A DNA stretch of 33,225 bases from Acidobacteriota bacterium (GTDB lineage Bacteria; Acidobacteriota; Terriglobia; Acidiferrales; UBA7541). This document shows positions 23,235 to 31,143 of this stretch, in pieces. Below the pieces are notes generated by a model, which was not told where the DNA came from, made no database searches, and worked only from the letters and a program-made list of their open reading frames with translations. The first letter of the stretch is position 1. Each line of letters opens with the position of its first letter. A program made the translations under genes and the position numbers. Location: assembly GCA_003224105.1 (NCBI GenBank), contig QHYL01000260.1:1-33225 (forward strand). Direction: 5' to 3'.

Positions 23235-24215
23235 TTGCTGAGAATCCTGGCATACCATCGAGTCGCTGAATTACGGGACACACCTACGGTAGATTCCCGG
23301 AGCGTCAGTGCGACGCCTGCGGTTTTTACTCGGCAGATGCAGCATCTGGCGCGTCATTATCATGTCATCGGTATGCCCCAACTCTTGAACAGCATTGAGA
23401 GCGGGGCGTCCCTTCCCAAGCGAGCCGTGCTGATTACTTTTGATGACGCTTATGCCGACTTCGCCGAAATCGCGTGGCCAATTCTGAAGCGATTGGGGCT
23501 GCCCGCGACCATGTTCGTTCCAACCGCTTATCCAGACCATCCCGAAGTGCCCTTTTCGTGGGACAAGCTGTATCAGGCGTTCAAAGCTACTGCTCGAACA
23601 GAATTGTGCGGAACGCCGCTTGGCCATTTGCCGCTCCGCGACTTTGAAGAGAAGCGGCGCGGCCTACGCAAAGTCCAAGGCTGCTGCACCACCATCCCAC
23701 ACGATGAGGCGATGAGACTGGTTGATTCGGTGTGTGCTGAACTCGTGGAAGGACAGGAATATTCAGGGAGCGTCTTGACCTGGGACCAACTCCGCAAACT
23801 GACAAAAGAAGGACTTACGCTGGGATCACACACACGAACACATCCCATCATGACCCAAGTGACGGCAGACACTATGCGCGAGGAGGTCAAGGGATCTCAA
23901 GAAGATCTCAAAAGAGAAATGGGAACTGCTCTGCCAATCTTTTGCTATCCCAACGGGAATCATAACAACACGGTCGTTTCGGTTGTGAGAGACGAGGGTA
24001 TCCGGCTAGCTTTTACAACACTCAGCGGAGAAAACAAGTCGGAATCGCTGGACCTCCTGCGGTTGCGACGCGTCGTTATCACTCCCCGAACATCGATTGC
24101 TGTTTTCTATGCCCGCCTCTTCCGGATAGGCGCCTACCTCGATGCCTGGCGCCATGGAAGCTTGAAAAAGAATCCAATTGCAACGTGGTCCAAGCATCGA
24201 GCCAGCGTCGTCTAG
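23235..24215 (+). CDS. Polysaccharide deacetylase family protein (NodB-like)
   Basis: This is a carbohydrate-esterase-4-type deacetylase of 326 residues expected to remove N- or O-acetyl groups from a polysaccharide or its precursor. The NodB blocks are visible: TFDDAY with the catalytic and metal-binding Asp70-Asp71, the metal-binding HTRTHP with His199 and His203, and a CYPNGNHN block near residue 240. The N-terminal MLRILAYHRV is the usual start for the family and forces a TTG start codon at 23235, since no ATG or GTG is available in frame upstream. No signal peptide is visible, so it may act in the cytoplasm or be secreted by another route. About 110 residues between the TFDD and HTRTHP blocks hold a helical insert found in exopolysaccharide-locus members. 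Confidence 0.84.
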   Translation: MLRILAYHRVAELRDTPTVDSRSVSATPAVFTRQMQHLARHYHVIGMPQLLNSIESGASLPKRAVLITFDDAYADFAEIAWPILKRLGLPATMFVPTAYPDHPEVPFSWDKLYQAFKATARTELCGTPLGHLPLRDFEEKRRGLRKVQGCCTTIPHDEAMRLVDSVCAELVEGQEYSGSVLTWDQLRKLTKEGLTLGSHTRTHPIMTQVTADTMREEVKGSQEDLKREMGTALPIFCYPNGNHNNTVVSVVRDEGIRLAFTTLSGENKSESLDLLRLRRVVITPRTSIAVFYARLFRIGAYLDAWRHGSLKKNPIATWSKHRASVV

Positions 24216-24342
24216 GCCCGCACTAGACTCCACTATTAAGCATGAAAAGAGTTCTGAATACGCTCTTAGGAAACTGCTGACGACTAACCGGGAGGGTCCG
24301 GAATTTCCGCATAGATACTCACATCCGTTGGACTAACGACAA

Positions 24343-25668
24343 ATGAATAGCCAGCCCCTAACATCTGGGACGCTCATGTTTGACGGCGGAATCGGGACGA
24401 CGATCTCGCCGTCGGACGCCCCATTGAAAAGGCCGGACTCGCAGTCAAGGTTAGACAGGGTCCTGATATTGGATGGAAACACCAGAAGCGCGCTCGCGGC
24501 AACGCGGTCTCTGGGAATGAAAGGAGTGCATGTCGTAGTCGCTGACGAGAACAAAAGAACCTTGGCGGGCGCCTCGCGATACTGCAGCGAGAGGTTTACC
24601 TACCCGTCCCCAACCGGCGACCTGGAAGGCTTCCTGGCGACCGTTAAGAGGGAATGCTCCCGGCGCGAGATCGGGGTGATCCTGCCCATGACGGATATTA
24701 GTACCTCGACGGTGTTGAGACATCGCGAAGAATTTGAACCTTTGCGAGTGCCGTTCGCGGAACTTAAAGCTTTTGAAGCGTTGACTGACAAATGGAGGCT
24801 GTTCCAACTCGCGCAACAGCTCAATCTATCGATGCCAAAAACGCAGTTCGTGAGGGACATCAACTCACTCGGCGATGTCTTTCAAGCGCTGAAGTTCCCC
24901 GTAGTCCTGAAACCCCACCGTTCCATGATCTCGTCCAACGGACGCTGGATTGCAACCTCCGTACGGTACGCCCGCTCGGTCGAGGAGCTAAAAGCGATTG
25001 CGGCGCGATATGAGTACTTTAGCCGGCACCCTTTCATGATCCAAGAATATATCTCGGGCCAAGCCGAGGGAGTATTTGTTCTGTGCGATCAGGGCAAACC
25101 GATTGTTTTTTTCGCGCACCGGCGCTTGCGAGAAAGACCACCAACTGGCGGAGTCAGCGTTCTGAGTGAAAGCATCGAGCCGAATCCGGAAGCGCAGAGG
25201 ATAGCGCGCACCATACTCGAACACGTTGGATGGCACGGCGTGGCCATGGTCGAGTTCAAGGTTTCCGCTGAGGGAACTCCGTACCTCATGGAAGTGAATG
25301 GGCGCTTTTGGGGATCGCTGCAATTAGCAATCGACGCGGGCGCAGACTTTCCTTGGCTCCTCTATCAATCGGCGATTGGAACAGATTTAGACAAGGTAAA
25401 ACCATACAGCACCGGAGTCAAATGCCGATGGCTGCTGGGTGATTTGGTCAGCCTTTGGAAGGTATTAATCAGCAACGGATCAGGTCCCCACCCGTTACCT
25501 TTCGGGAAGGTCCAATCGATTCTGCAGTTTTTGAATTTCTTCGAAAAAGCCTCGCGATGTGAAGTAAACCGCTGGGACGACCTTAGGCCTTTTTGGTTGG
25601 AAATGACCCAGTACGCCAGGGAATTGGGATCCAGCTTTGTAAAGCGCATCGTTCGACCCCGCATTTAA
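24343..25668 (+). CDS. ATP-grasp ligase
   Basis: This is an ATP-grasp enzyme of 441 residues that should join a carboxylate to an amine or thiol through an acyl-phosphate. After about 35 polar residues, an N-terminal Rossmann-like domain reads VLILDGNTRSALAATRSLG. The ATP-grasp core covers about residues 145-350: LTDKWRLFQLAQQLNL, FPVVLKPHRSM with the ATP-binding Lys, MIQEYISGQAEGVFV, and MEVNGRFWGS with the metal-binding Glu and Asn. Similar proteins in exopolysaccharide loci are annotated as carbamoyl-phosphate-synthase-like. Here the enzyme could attach an amino acid to a sugar carboxylate or amino sugar, but no substrate can be read from sequence. It lies between the deacetylase and the aminotransferase genes. 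No strong Shine-Dalgarno precedes the ATG. Confidence 0.8.
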   Translation: MNSQPLTSGTLMFDGGIGTTISPSDAPLKRPDSQSRLDRVLILDGNTRSALAATRSLGMKGVHVVVADENKRTLAGASRYCSERFTYPSPTGDLEGFLATVKRECSRREIGVILPMTDISTSTVLRHREEFEPLRVPFAELKAFEALTDKWRLFQLAQQLNLSMPKTQFVRDINSLGDVFQALKFPVVLKPHRSMISSNGRWIATSVRYARSVEELKAIAARYEYFSRHPFMIQEYISGQAEGVFVLCDQGKPIVFFAHRRLRERPPTGGVSVLSESIEPNPEAQRIARTILEHVGWHGVAMVEFKVSAEGTPYLMEVNGRFWGSLQLAIDAGADFPWLLYQSAIGTDLDKVKPYSTGVKCRWLLGDLVSLWKVLISNGSGPHPLPFGKVQSILQFLNFFEKASRCEVNRWDDLRPFWLEMTQYARELGSSFVKRIVRPRI

Positions 25669-25784
25669 GTCTAGGACCTTTTTCGATCAAGCAATCTAAA
25701 TATGTGAGCAATTTCCGTCTTCGAGCAGGCCTCATTCCACAAGGCTCCATCGCTGACAGCCACACATCTGGAGAAGCTACTCCT

Positions 25785-26957
25785 ATGACAACTTCGACGG
25801 TCACAAAATCCGTGCCTTTCCACGTTCCCTCGATTGGAGAAGAGGCGATCCGCGCCGTGACAGAAGCCTTAGAGAGCGGGTGGATCACAACAGGGCCCAA
25901 GACGAAGTGCTTTGAAGAATCATTCGCCCGTTTTATTGGCGTGCGGCACGCTCTCGCCGTGAGTTCCTGCACGGCGGCGCTACATCTTTCTCTCGATGCG
26001 GCGGGCCTCAGCGAGGGCGATGAAGTATTGATCCCCACGCTGACCTTTGCGGCGACGGGGGAAGTGGTGACGTACCTCAAGGCAAAGCCGGTGCTGGTAG
26101 ATGTCGACCCTGTCCATTTCAATTTGAACGTGGAAGATGCCAGGCGAAAAATCACAGCAAAAACCAAGGCCGTCATTCCGGTGCACTTTGGCGGCCATCC
26201 GTGCCCCATGCATGCCATAGGCGAATTCGCCGTGGCGAATAGCTTGACGGTCATCGAAGATGCGGCTCACGCGATCCCCGCAAAGTTCCGAGGCCAAAAT
26301 ATCGGAACGCTGAGTCCCCTGACGGCATTCAGCTTTTATGCCACGAAGACGCTGACAACCGGCGAAGGCGGAATGGTGACGACAAACGATGACGCGCTGG
26401 CAAATCGCGTCGCCCTCATGCGGCTGCACGGAATGAGCCGCGACGCCTGGAAGCGATACACGGCGGAAGGAACGTGGCGATACGACATTACGGAGGCCGG
26501 GTACAAATACAACCTGACCGATCCGCAAGCCGCTCTGGGGCTGGTGCAACTCGCCAGGTGCGAGGAGATGTGGCGGCGGCGGGTGGAAATCGCGGAGGAA
26601 TATGACAAAGCTCTGAACTCACTGGAGGCGTATCGCACGCCTCAGGTGGCACAGGACGTACAACACGCCTGGCACCTGTATGTGGTCCTCGTCGAACGGT
26701 CTGCTCTTCGCATTCATCGTGACCAAGTGATTGAAGAGCTACGCCAGCGTGGAATCGGGACGTCGGTTCACTTCATTCCGCTGCACTTGCACCCGTATTA
26801 CCAAAGAGTTTGGGGATATCGAGGGGGCGAATTCCCCGTCGCGGAAGATTATTTTGACCGGTGCATTTCGTTGCCTATTTATCCCGGCATGACCAATGAA
26901 GATGTGCAGTATGTGATTGAAGCCTTGCGCGATATTTCCAAACAGTTTCGCAGATAG
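25785..26957 (+). CDS. DegT/DnrJ/EryC1/StrS aminotransferase (sugar aminotransferase)
   Basis: This PLP-dependent enzyme of 390 residues should convert a keto-sugar nucleotide to an amino-sugar nucleotide, using Glu as likely donor. It opens with the family's ALESGWITTGPKTKCFE. The PLP-binding landmarks are SSCTAALHLSL, EDAAHAI (Asp contacting the pyridine nitrogen), and FYATKTLTTGEGGM with Lys188 as the Schiff-base lysine. The C-terminal domain shows VHFIPLHLHPYY and CISLPIYPGMT. Length is normal for the family. The ATG at 25785 is preferred because the conserved fold starts about 10 residues later and GGAG lies 11 bases upstream; a longer in-frame start at 25593 overlaps the ATP-grasp gene. 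Together with the SDR and GNAT genes it points to an N-acylated amino sugar in the repeat unit. Confidence 0.9.
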   Translation: MTTSTVTKSVPFHVPSIGEEAIRAVTEALESGWITTGPKTKCFEESFARFIGVRHALAVSSCTAALHLSLDAAGLSEGDEVLIPTLTFAATGEVVTYLKAKPVLVDVDPVHFNLNVEDARRKITAKTKAVIPVHFGGHPCPMHAIGEFAVANSLTVIEDAAHAIPAKFRGQNIGTLSPLTAFSFYATKTLTTGEGGMVTTNDDALANRVALMRLHGMSRDAWKRYTAEGTWRYDITEAGYKYNLTDPQAALGLVQLARCEEMWRRRVEIAEEYDKALNSLEAYRTPQVAQDVQHAWHLYVVLVERSALRIHRDQVIEELRQRGIGTSVHFIPLHLHPYYQRVWGYRGGEFPVAEDYFDRCISLPIYPGMTNEDVQYVIEALRDISKQFRR

Positions 26958-27033
26958 CTAAACGCAGGCCCGGCGGGACTTACGCCCAACGTCACGCCAA
27001 AAACAAACACAGGACAAATGGAGGTTACAAGCC

Positions 27034-27813
27034 ATGAGCAGAGTTCCACAACTTCGCCGGGGCTGCGCGCAGAGTCGCGGCGCAAGCGGCTTGCCGGCCA
27101 CCCGCGCGGGAGAAACCAAGAACCGCGTAAGCCCAGAAAACTTGGGGGCGAGAAGTGGGTTCTACGTGCGTTTTGGCAAGAGGATATTTGACTCCGCCGG
27201 AGCCGCCGCGGTGTTGGTGATCGCAGCTCCTTTTCTCCTCCTTTGCGCACTTGCGGTGCGACTAGAGTCTCGAGGTCCAATCTTCTTCCGGCAATGGCGA
27301 GTCGGCCAGAACGGCAAACCTTTCCAGGTCATCAAATTTCGGAGCATGGTTCGTGGAGCGGACAAACAGGGACTGAAAATCACAGCCTCGGGCGACCCGC
27401 GAATCACCAAGATGGGTAGACTTCTTCGACGAAGCAAAATGGATGAACTTCCGCAACTATTCAACGTACTTCGAGGCGAAATGAGCCTTGTAGGACCGCG
27501 CCCGGAAGTGCCGGAGTACACGGCGAAATACAGTCTCGCCGAAAGGAAAGTTCTGGAGGTGAAACCCGGAATCACCGGACCCGCCTCCCTGGCTCACATT
27601 GACGAGGAGCAGCTTCTCGCTGGCCGGTCGGACAAAGAGCATTTCTACGTCAGCACGATCATGCGGCGCAAACTGCAGATCGATCTGGCGTACTGCCGGA
27701 ACGTAGGCTTTGGCGAAGACGTGAAGAACCTATTGTTGACCGCGGGAGCCTTGTTTATGCCGGGAAATTTTCGCGCGAAGAGCATGGAGACCGCCCCGGA
27801 AGGCATCGAGTAG
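27034..27813 (+). CDS. Initiating sugar-phosphate transferase (bacterial sugar transferase, short form)
   Basis: This is a phosphoglycosyltransferase of 259 residues that should load the first sugar-phosphate onto undecaprenyl phosphate and start repeat-unit synthesis. After an unusual polar, Arg/Gly-rich leader of about 45 residues comes a single hydrophobic, re-entrant-type segment (KRIFDSAGAAAVLVIAAPFL). The catalytic domain follows: PIFFRQWRVGQNGKPFQVIKFRSM, the Asp137-Glu138 pair in SKMDELPQL, and LRGEMSLVGPRPEVPEY. The multi-span N-terminal half and Rossmann-like domain of WcaJ/WbaP are absent. A membrane domain resembling that half is instead fused to the next gene's SDR. A good GGAGG Shine-Dalgarno lies nine bases before the ATG at 27034. 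Confidence 0.88.
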   Translation: MSRVPQLRRGCAQSRGASGLPATRAGETKNRVSPENLGARSGFYVRFGKRIFDSAGAAAVLVIAAPFLLLCALAVRLESRGPIFFRQWRVGQNGKPFQVIKFRSMVRGADKQGLKITASGDPRITKMGRLLRRSKMDELPQLFNVLRGEMSLVGPRPEVPEYTAKYSLAERKVLEVKPGITGPASLAHIDEEQLLAGRSDKEHFYVSTIMRRKLQIDLAYCRNVGFGEDVKNLLLTAGALFMPGNFRAKSMETAPEGIE

Positions 27814-27827
27814 ACGGATAAGCAAGC

Positions 27828-27859
27828 GCGAAGGTCCCCGCAAAGGGCTTCGCACGGGG
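27828..27859 (+). promoter_or_regulatory. Two mutually exclusive hairpins between transferase and SDR genes
   Basis: GCGAAG (27828-27833) pairs with CTTCGC (27848-27853). CCCCG (27836-27840) pairs with CGGGG (27855-27859). The arms interleave, so both stems cannot form as simple hairpins at once. A pseudoknot is formally possible, but only one base separates the last two arms, which makes it strained. The element lies 14 bases after the transferase stop codon and may modulate the downstream SDR gene. Confidence 0.35.
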
Positions 27860-27898
27860 CTGATGCGTGAGCATGCTACTTCGAAGGAGAAGAAGGCG

Positions 27899-29509
27899 AT
27901 GTGGAATGCAATGCGAACGACGTTTCAGAGTATCAAGTGGCGGAACGTGGCTCCTCGAATCGTCGCGGATTTCGCGGTGATCCACTGCGCCATGCTGGTT
28001 GCGTTCGGCATTTCGATGGCCTATCAGACGCGGGCGGACGATTTGTCGAGCGTGTCGAATCTGGCAAACACTTTTCGGCACTATTACCTTTCGCAATTTT
28101 TGTTTTTGTCGCTCCTGTTCCCGGCGGCCTTCTTTGCGAACGGACTTTACACACACGTGCGTTACTATCCGACCAAGGCGAAGCTGGAACGATTTACCCT
28201 GGTGGTTTTCCTGTCGCTGACGGTTTTTCTCACCGCGAATTATCTGGTGATCCAGTATAGGAATCCGATCGGCCGGAGCGTCTCGCTCACGTTCGGAGTG
28301 GTAGCTCTGTTGGGATTAGTGGGAACCCGAGTGGGCAAAGAATGGTTCATCGGGGGCGAGCGAATCGAGAGAAGAAAGAGCTCGCGAGCGCCTAAAGACG
28401 GCTTGGTGCTGGTGATCGGCGGGGCCGGGTACATCGGGTGCTGTCTCGTCAGGCGCTTACTCGAGCAGGGCAAGCGCGTTCGCGTATTGGATACTGCGGT
28501 GTACGGGTTGGAACCAATTCAAGATCTTTTGAATCACCCCAACCTGGATTACGTGTATGGCGACTGCCGGAATATTCAGGATGTTGTGAAAGCAATCCGT
28601 CACGTGTCGCGGATTGTTCATTTGGCGGCAATCGTCGGCGACCCGGCCTGCGAGCTCGATCAAAAGACGGCGATTGAAATTAATTACGCCGCGACACGGA
28701 TGCTCATCGAGGTCGCAAAGGGTTGTGGAGTCGAGCGTCTCTTGTTCGCGTCAAGTTGCAGCGTCTACGGCGCTACCGATGAATTCATGGACGAACACTC
28801 GAAGGTGCAGCCAGTTTCCTTGTATGGAGAAACGAAAGTGTCTTCCGAACAGGTACTGCTGGAAAGCGCCAGTTCGGGCTTTCATCCCGTGATCATGCGG
28901 TTTGCCACGGTCTTCGGCCTTTCGAACCGGCCACGGTTCGACCTGGTTGTGAACCTTCTTTCCGCGAAGGCGATGCAGGACGGCCGAATCACCATTTACA
29001 ATGGTCAACAGTGGCGGCCGTTCATTCACGTCAGGGACCTCGCCGAGGCGATCCTGCTGCTTCTCAACGCACCTCTGAGCGCCGTGGACAGGGAAATCTT
29101 CAATGTGGGTGACAACCACTTGAACCATACGCTCGCCGAGGTCGCCGAAGTTATCCAGCGTGTGTTTCCGGGGGCCTGCGTCGAACATCGCGAGAATGCG
29201 GACCGGCGCAATTATCGTGTTGACTTTACGAAGATTGAGAAACGGATCGGATTCCACTGCAAGTACGGGCTGGAAGATGGTGTTCGAGAGGTCAAAGCCG
29301 CGATCGATTCCAACGAAATTGAGGATTACCGGAACATTCGCTTCAGCAACATCGGGTTTCTCCGTGAAATAGGAACGCCCGAGAACAAGAGCGAATTCGA
29401 CGCCGCGGTAATGGCGGCCCTTGGGACCGAGCAAAGTCGCGCAGGTACCGCGGGGAAAATGAGCCAGCAATATTTCCAAGTAAAGACAACCCCAGCTTTG
29501 CCAAGTTAG
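27899..29509 (+). CDS. Membrane-anchored NAD-dependent sugar epimerase/dehydratase (GalE-like SDR)
   Basis: This is a two-part protein of about 536 residues. The first 150 residues hold four hydrophobic segments with a layout like the membrane half of WcaJ- or WbpM/CapD-type proteins. From about residue 170 an extended short-chain dehydrogenase begins. Its Rossmann motif GGAGYIG starts at Gly174, DCRN follows the second part of the nucleotide fold, and the active site is SSCSVYG and Tyr309-Lys313 in YGETK. RPFIHVRDLAEAI and FNVGD are the substrate-side landmarks of GalE/UDP-sugar epimerases. Soluble members of this branch are about 330 residues and lack the membrane part. The ATG at 27899 is preferred because AAGGAG lies upstream; ATG at 27863 is the alternative. 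The enzyme probably makes a keto or epimerised sugar nucleotide at the membrane for the aminotransferase or transferase. Confidence 0.83.
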   Translation: MWNAMRTTFQSIKWRNVAPRIVADFAVIHCAMLVAFGISMAYQTRADDLSSVSNLANTFRHYYLSQFLFLSLLFPAAFFANGLYTHVRYYPTKAKLERFTLVVFLSLTVFLTANYLVIQYRNPIGRSVSLTFGVVALLGLVGTRVGKEWFIGGERIERRKSSRAPKDGLVLVIGGAGYIGCCLVRRLLEQGKRVRVLDTAVYGLEPIQDLLNHPNLDYVYGDCRNIQDVVKAIRHVSRIVHLAAIVGDPACELDQKTAIEINYAATRMLIEVAKGCGVERLLFASSCSVYGATDEFMDEHSKVQPVSLYGETKVSSEQVLLESASSGFHPVIMRFATVFGLSNRPRFDLVVNLLSAKAMQDGRITIYNGQQWRPFIHVRDLAEAILLLLNAPLSAVDREIFNVGDNHLNHTLAEVAEVIQRVFPGACVEHRENADRRNYRVDFTKIEKRIGFHCKYGLEDGVREVKAAIDSNEIEDYRNIRFSNIGFLREIGTPENKSEFDAAVMAALGTEQSRAGTAGKMSQQYFQVKTTPALPS

Positions 29510-29529
29510 ATTCCGTTGCAGAGGTCTGT

Positions 29530-30228
29530 ATGTTTTCCGTGGCACTTATTGGCCCCGATGGAGCAGGAAAGTCGACGATCACCCAGGCACTCGTCGAGAC
29601 ATCGCCGTTCGCCTTCAAGGCCATTTACATGGGGGACAACATCGACGCTTGTAACTTCTCTTTGCCTACTTCCCGGCTCGTCCAGTATTGCCGAAAGCGC
29701 CGCCAACGTGGAAACACTGAAAGAACAGCGGGAGGCGAGCCTCCTGTGGGGAACGGCAACCGGAAACCGTCACGTGGACAAATGCTTTGGTCCGCGTGCC
29801 GACTCGTCAATTTCTTGGCCGAAGAGTGGTACCGGCAGCTATTGTCCTGGAGCTACCAGGCGCGTGGATACATCGTTTTGTATGACCGACATTTCCTTTT
29901 TGACTTTTGTCTGGATGGAGTCGACAGCGATGTGTGGCCTCTCGAAAAGCGCCTGCACCGCTGGTTCCTGACATGGCTCTACCCCGCGCCCAATTTGGTG
30001 GTTTATCTGGACGCACCCGCAGCGATCCTCTTCGCCCGCAAGGGAGAAAAGACTCCCGCGGAACTTGAACATCGGCGACAAGCGTTCCTTCGCCAAGGAA
30101 CACGAGTCCGGAACTTTGTGCGAGTGGATGCGATGCAGCCACTCGAGAAGGTTTGTGCCGAGATCTGCAGACTCATTTCTGAATACTCCGGCCGCCCCAG
30201 TACAGCAGACGCCTTTGCCGACTTGTAA
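29530..30228 (+). CDS. Thymidylate-kinase-like P-loop kinase
   Basis: This nucleoside-monophosphate-kinase-like protein of 232 residues has the P-loop GPDGAGKST at about residues 8-16. The DR motif of dTMP kinases appears as YDRHFLFDF, and a basic lid-like helix is seen near residues 180-200 (RKGEKTPAELEHRRQAFLRQ). The stretch from about 50 to 85 is a polar, Arg-rich insert not typical of housekeeping dTMP kinase. Stand-alone copies in polysaccharide loci are usually called thymidylate-kinase-like, and their substrate is not established. It could phosphorylate a nucleotide or a sugar/lipid intermediate in the locus. GAGG lies five bases before the ATG. It starts 20 bases after the SDR gene, so the two are probably one transcript. 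Confidence 0.77.
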   Translation: MFSVALIGPDGAGKSTITQALVETSPFAFKAIYMGDNIDACNFSLPTSRLVQYCRKRRQRGNTERTAGGEPPVGNGNRKPSRGQMLWSACRLVNFLAEEWYRQLLSWSYQARGYIVLYDRHFLFDFCLDGVDSDVWPLEKRLHRWFLTWLYPAPNLVVYLDAPAAILFARKGEKTPAELEHRRQAFLRQGTRVRNFVRVDAMQPLEKVCAEICRLISEYSGRPSTADAFADL

Positions 30229-30402
30229 GCATCGTTGGGTCGCTTAACTGCACCGACTAACTATGACAATTCCCTGGCCTTCGGCGCCTTGACCAAAGTT
30301 CTCCCACAGTTCCAAATGCGCGGTCCTTATGTCTTCAATTCACTTCGCGATCAATTCACCGCTCGCCTGAAAGCCGAGCAGTTACAAGCTGAGGAACGTT
30401 CA

Positions 30403-31134
30403 ATGAAAAGCCAAAGCGACCTTGTGCGCTCAGTCTTCCAGACAGCTGAGTGGCATCTCAAGGCAGCGTACAACATCCGGATTCGAAGAGAAACGGTACA
30501 AGCATTTCTCAAATACGAATCCTTTACGCGAATCTTGGACATCGGATGCGGTGATGGATCACTCTCGCTGCCTTTGCTCACTGCCGAGCGTTATCTCACG
30601 CTGCTTGATTTTTCCGAGACCATGCTTTCGTTGGTGCGATCGCGAATTCCGAATGAACTGGCCGACCATGTTGAATTGCTCAATCAAAATGTACTTTCCG
30701 CGACCTTGAGGCCGCACAGCTACGACTTGATTCTCTGTGTCGGCGTAATCGCGCATGTGGAGTCGCCTAATGCCCTTCTCGAAAAGATCATCTCTTGGCT
30801 GAAACCGGGAGGGAGCCTGATCCTGCAGAATACAGAGGCAGATCATGTCCTGACCAGCGTCGCACGCTTCTTGGAAAGGATACGCTCCGTTCTCCGTCCG
30901 AAGATATACGACCGAAACCAGCTTCGAAGCTCTGAACTTCTTGGCGCTCTTACTCGTAAGAACTTTGATTTACAAGCAGCGTTTAGCTATGGCTTGCCGT
31001 TGTTGGGGATGCGACGAATCGCTAGCCAAGAGACGCTGTATCGGGTGGTCCGACTCGCTTACGGCGCCTATCCGGATGCACGACTGCCGTCATGCGGTAA
31101 TGAATGTCTTTATTTTCTCAAGGCTAGGCCTTAA
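30403..31134 (+). CDS. Class I SAM-dependent methyltransferase
   Basis: This methyltransferase of 243 residues probably methylates a sugar or the end of the glycan chain. The SAM-binding motif I is ILDIGCGDGSLSLPL, followed by LTLLDFSETMLSLVR (acidic loop), then YDLILCVGVIAHVESP and LKPGGSLILQN as post-motifs. A C-terminal helical part of about 85 residues (YDRNQLRSSELLG and onward) resembles substrate-binding regions of polysaccharide methyltransferases. The ATG at 30403 is chosen because GAGGAA lies six bases upstream and the usual NIRIRRETV lead-in follows. ATG at 30316 and TTG at 30235 would add up to 56 residues. The glycosyltransferase gene begins nine bases after its end. Confidence 0.82.
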   Translation: MKSQSDLVRSVFQTAEWHLKAAYNIRIRRETVQAFLKYESFTRILDIGCGDGSLSLPLLTAERYLTLLDFSETMLSLVRSRIPNELADHVELLNQNVLSATLRPHSYDLILCVGVIAHVESPNALLEKIISWLKPGGSLILQNTEADHVLTSVARFLERIRSVLRPKIYDRNQLRSSELLGALTRKNFDLQAAFSYGLPLLGMRRIASQETLYRVVRLAYGAYPDARLPSCGNECLYFLKARP

Positions 31135-31143
31135 TCCCAAAAA

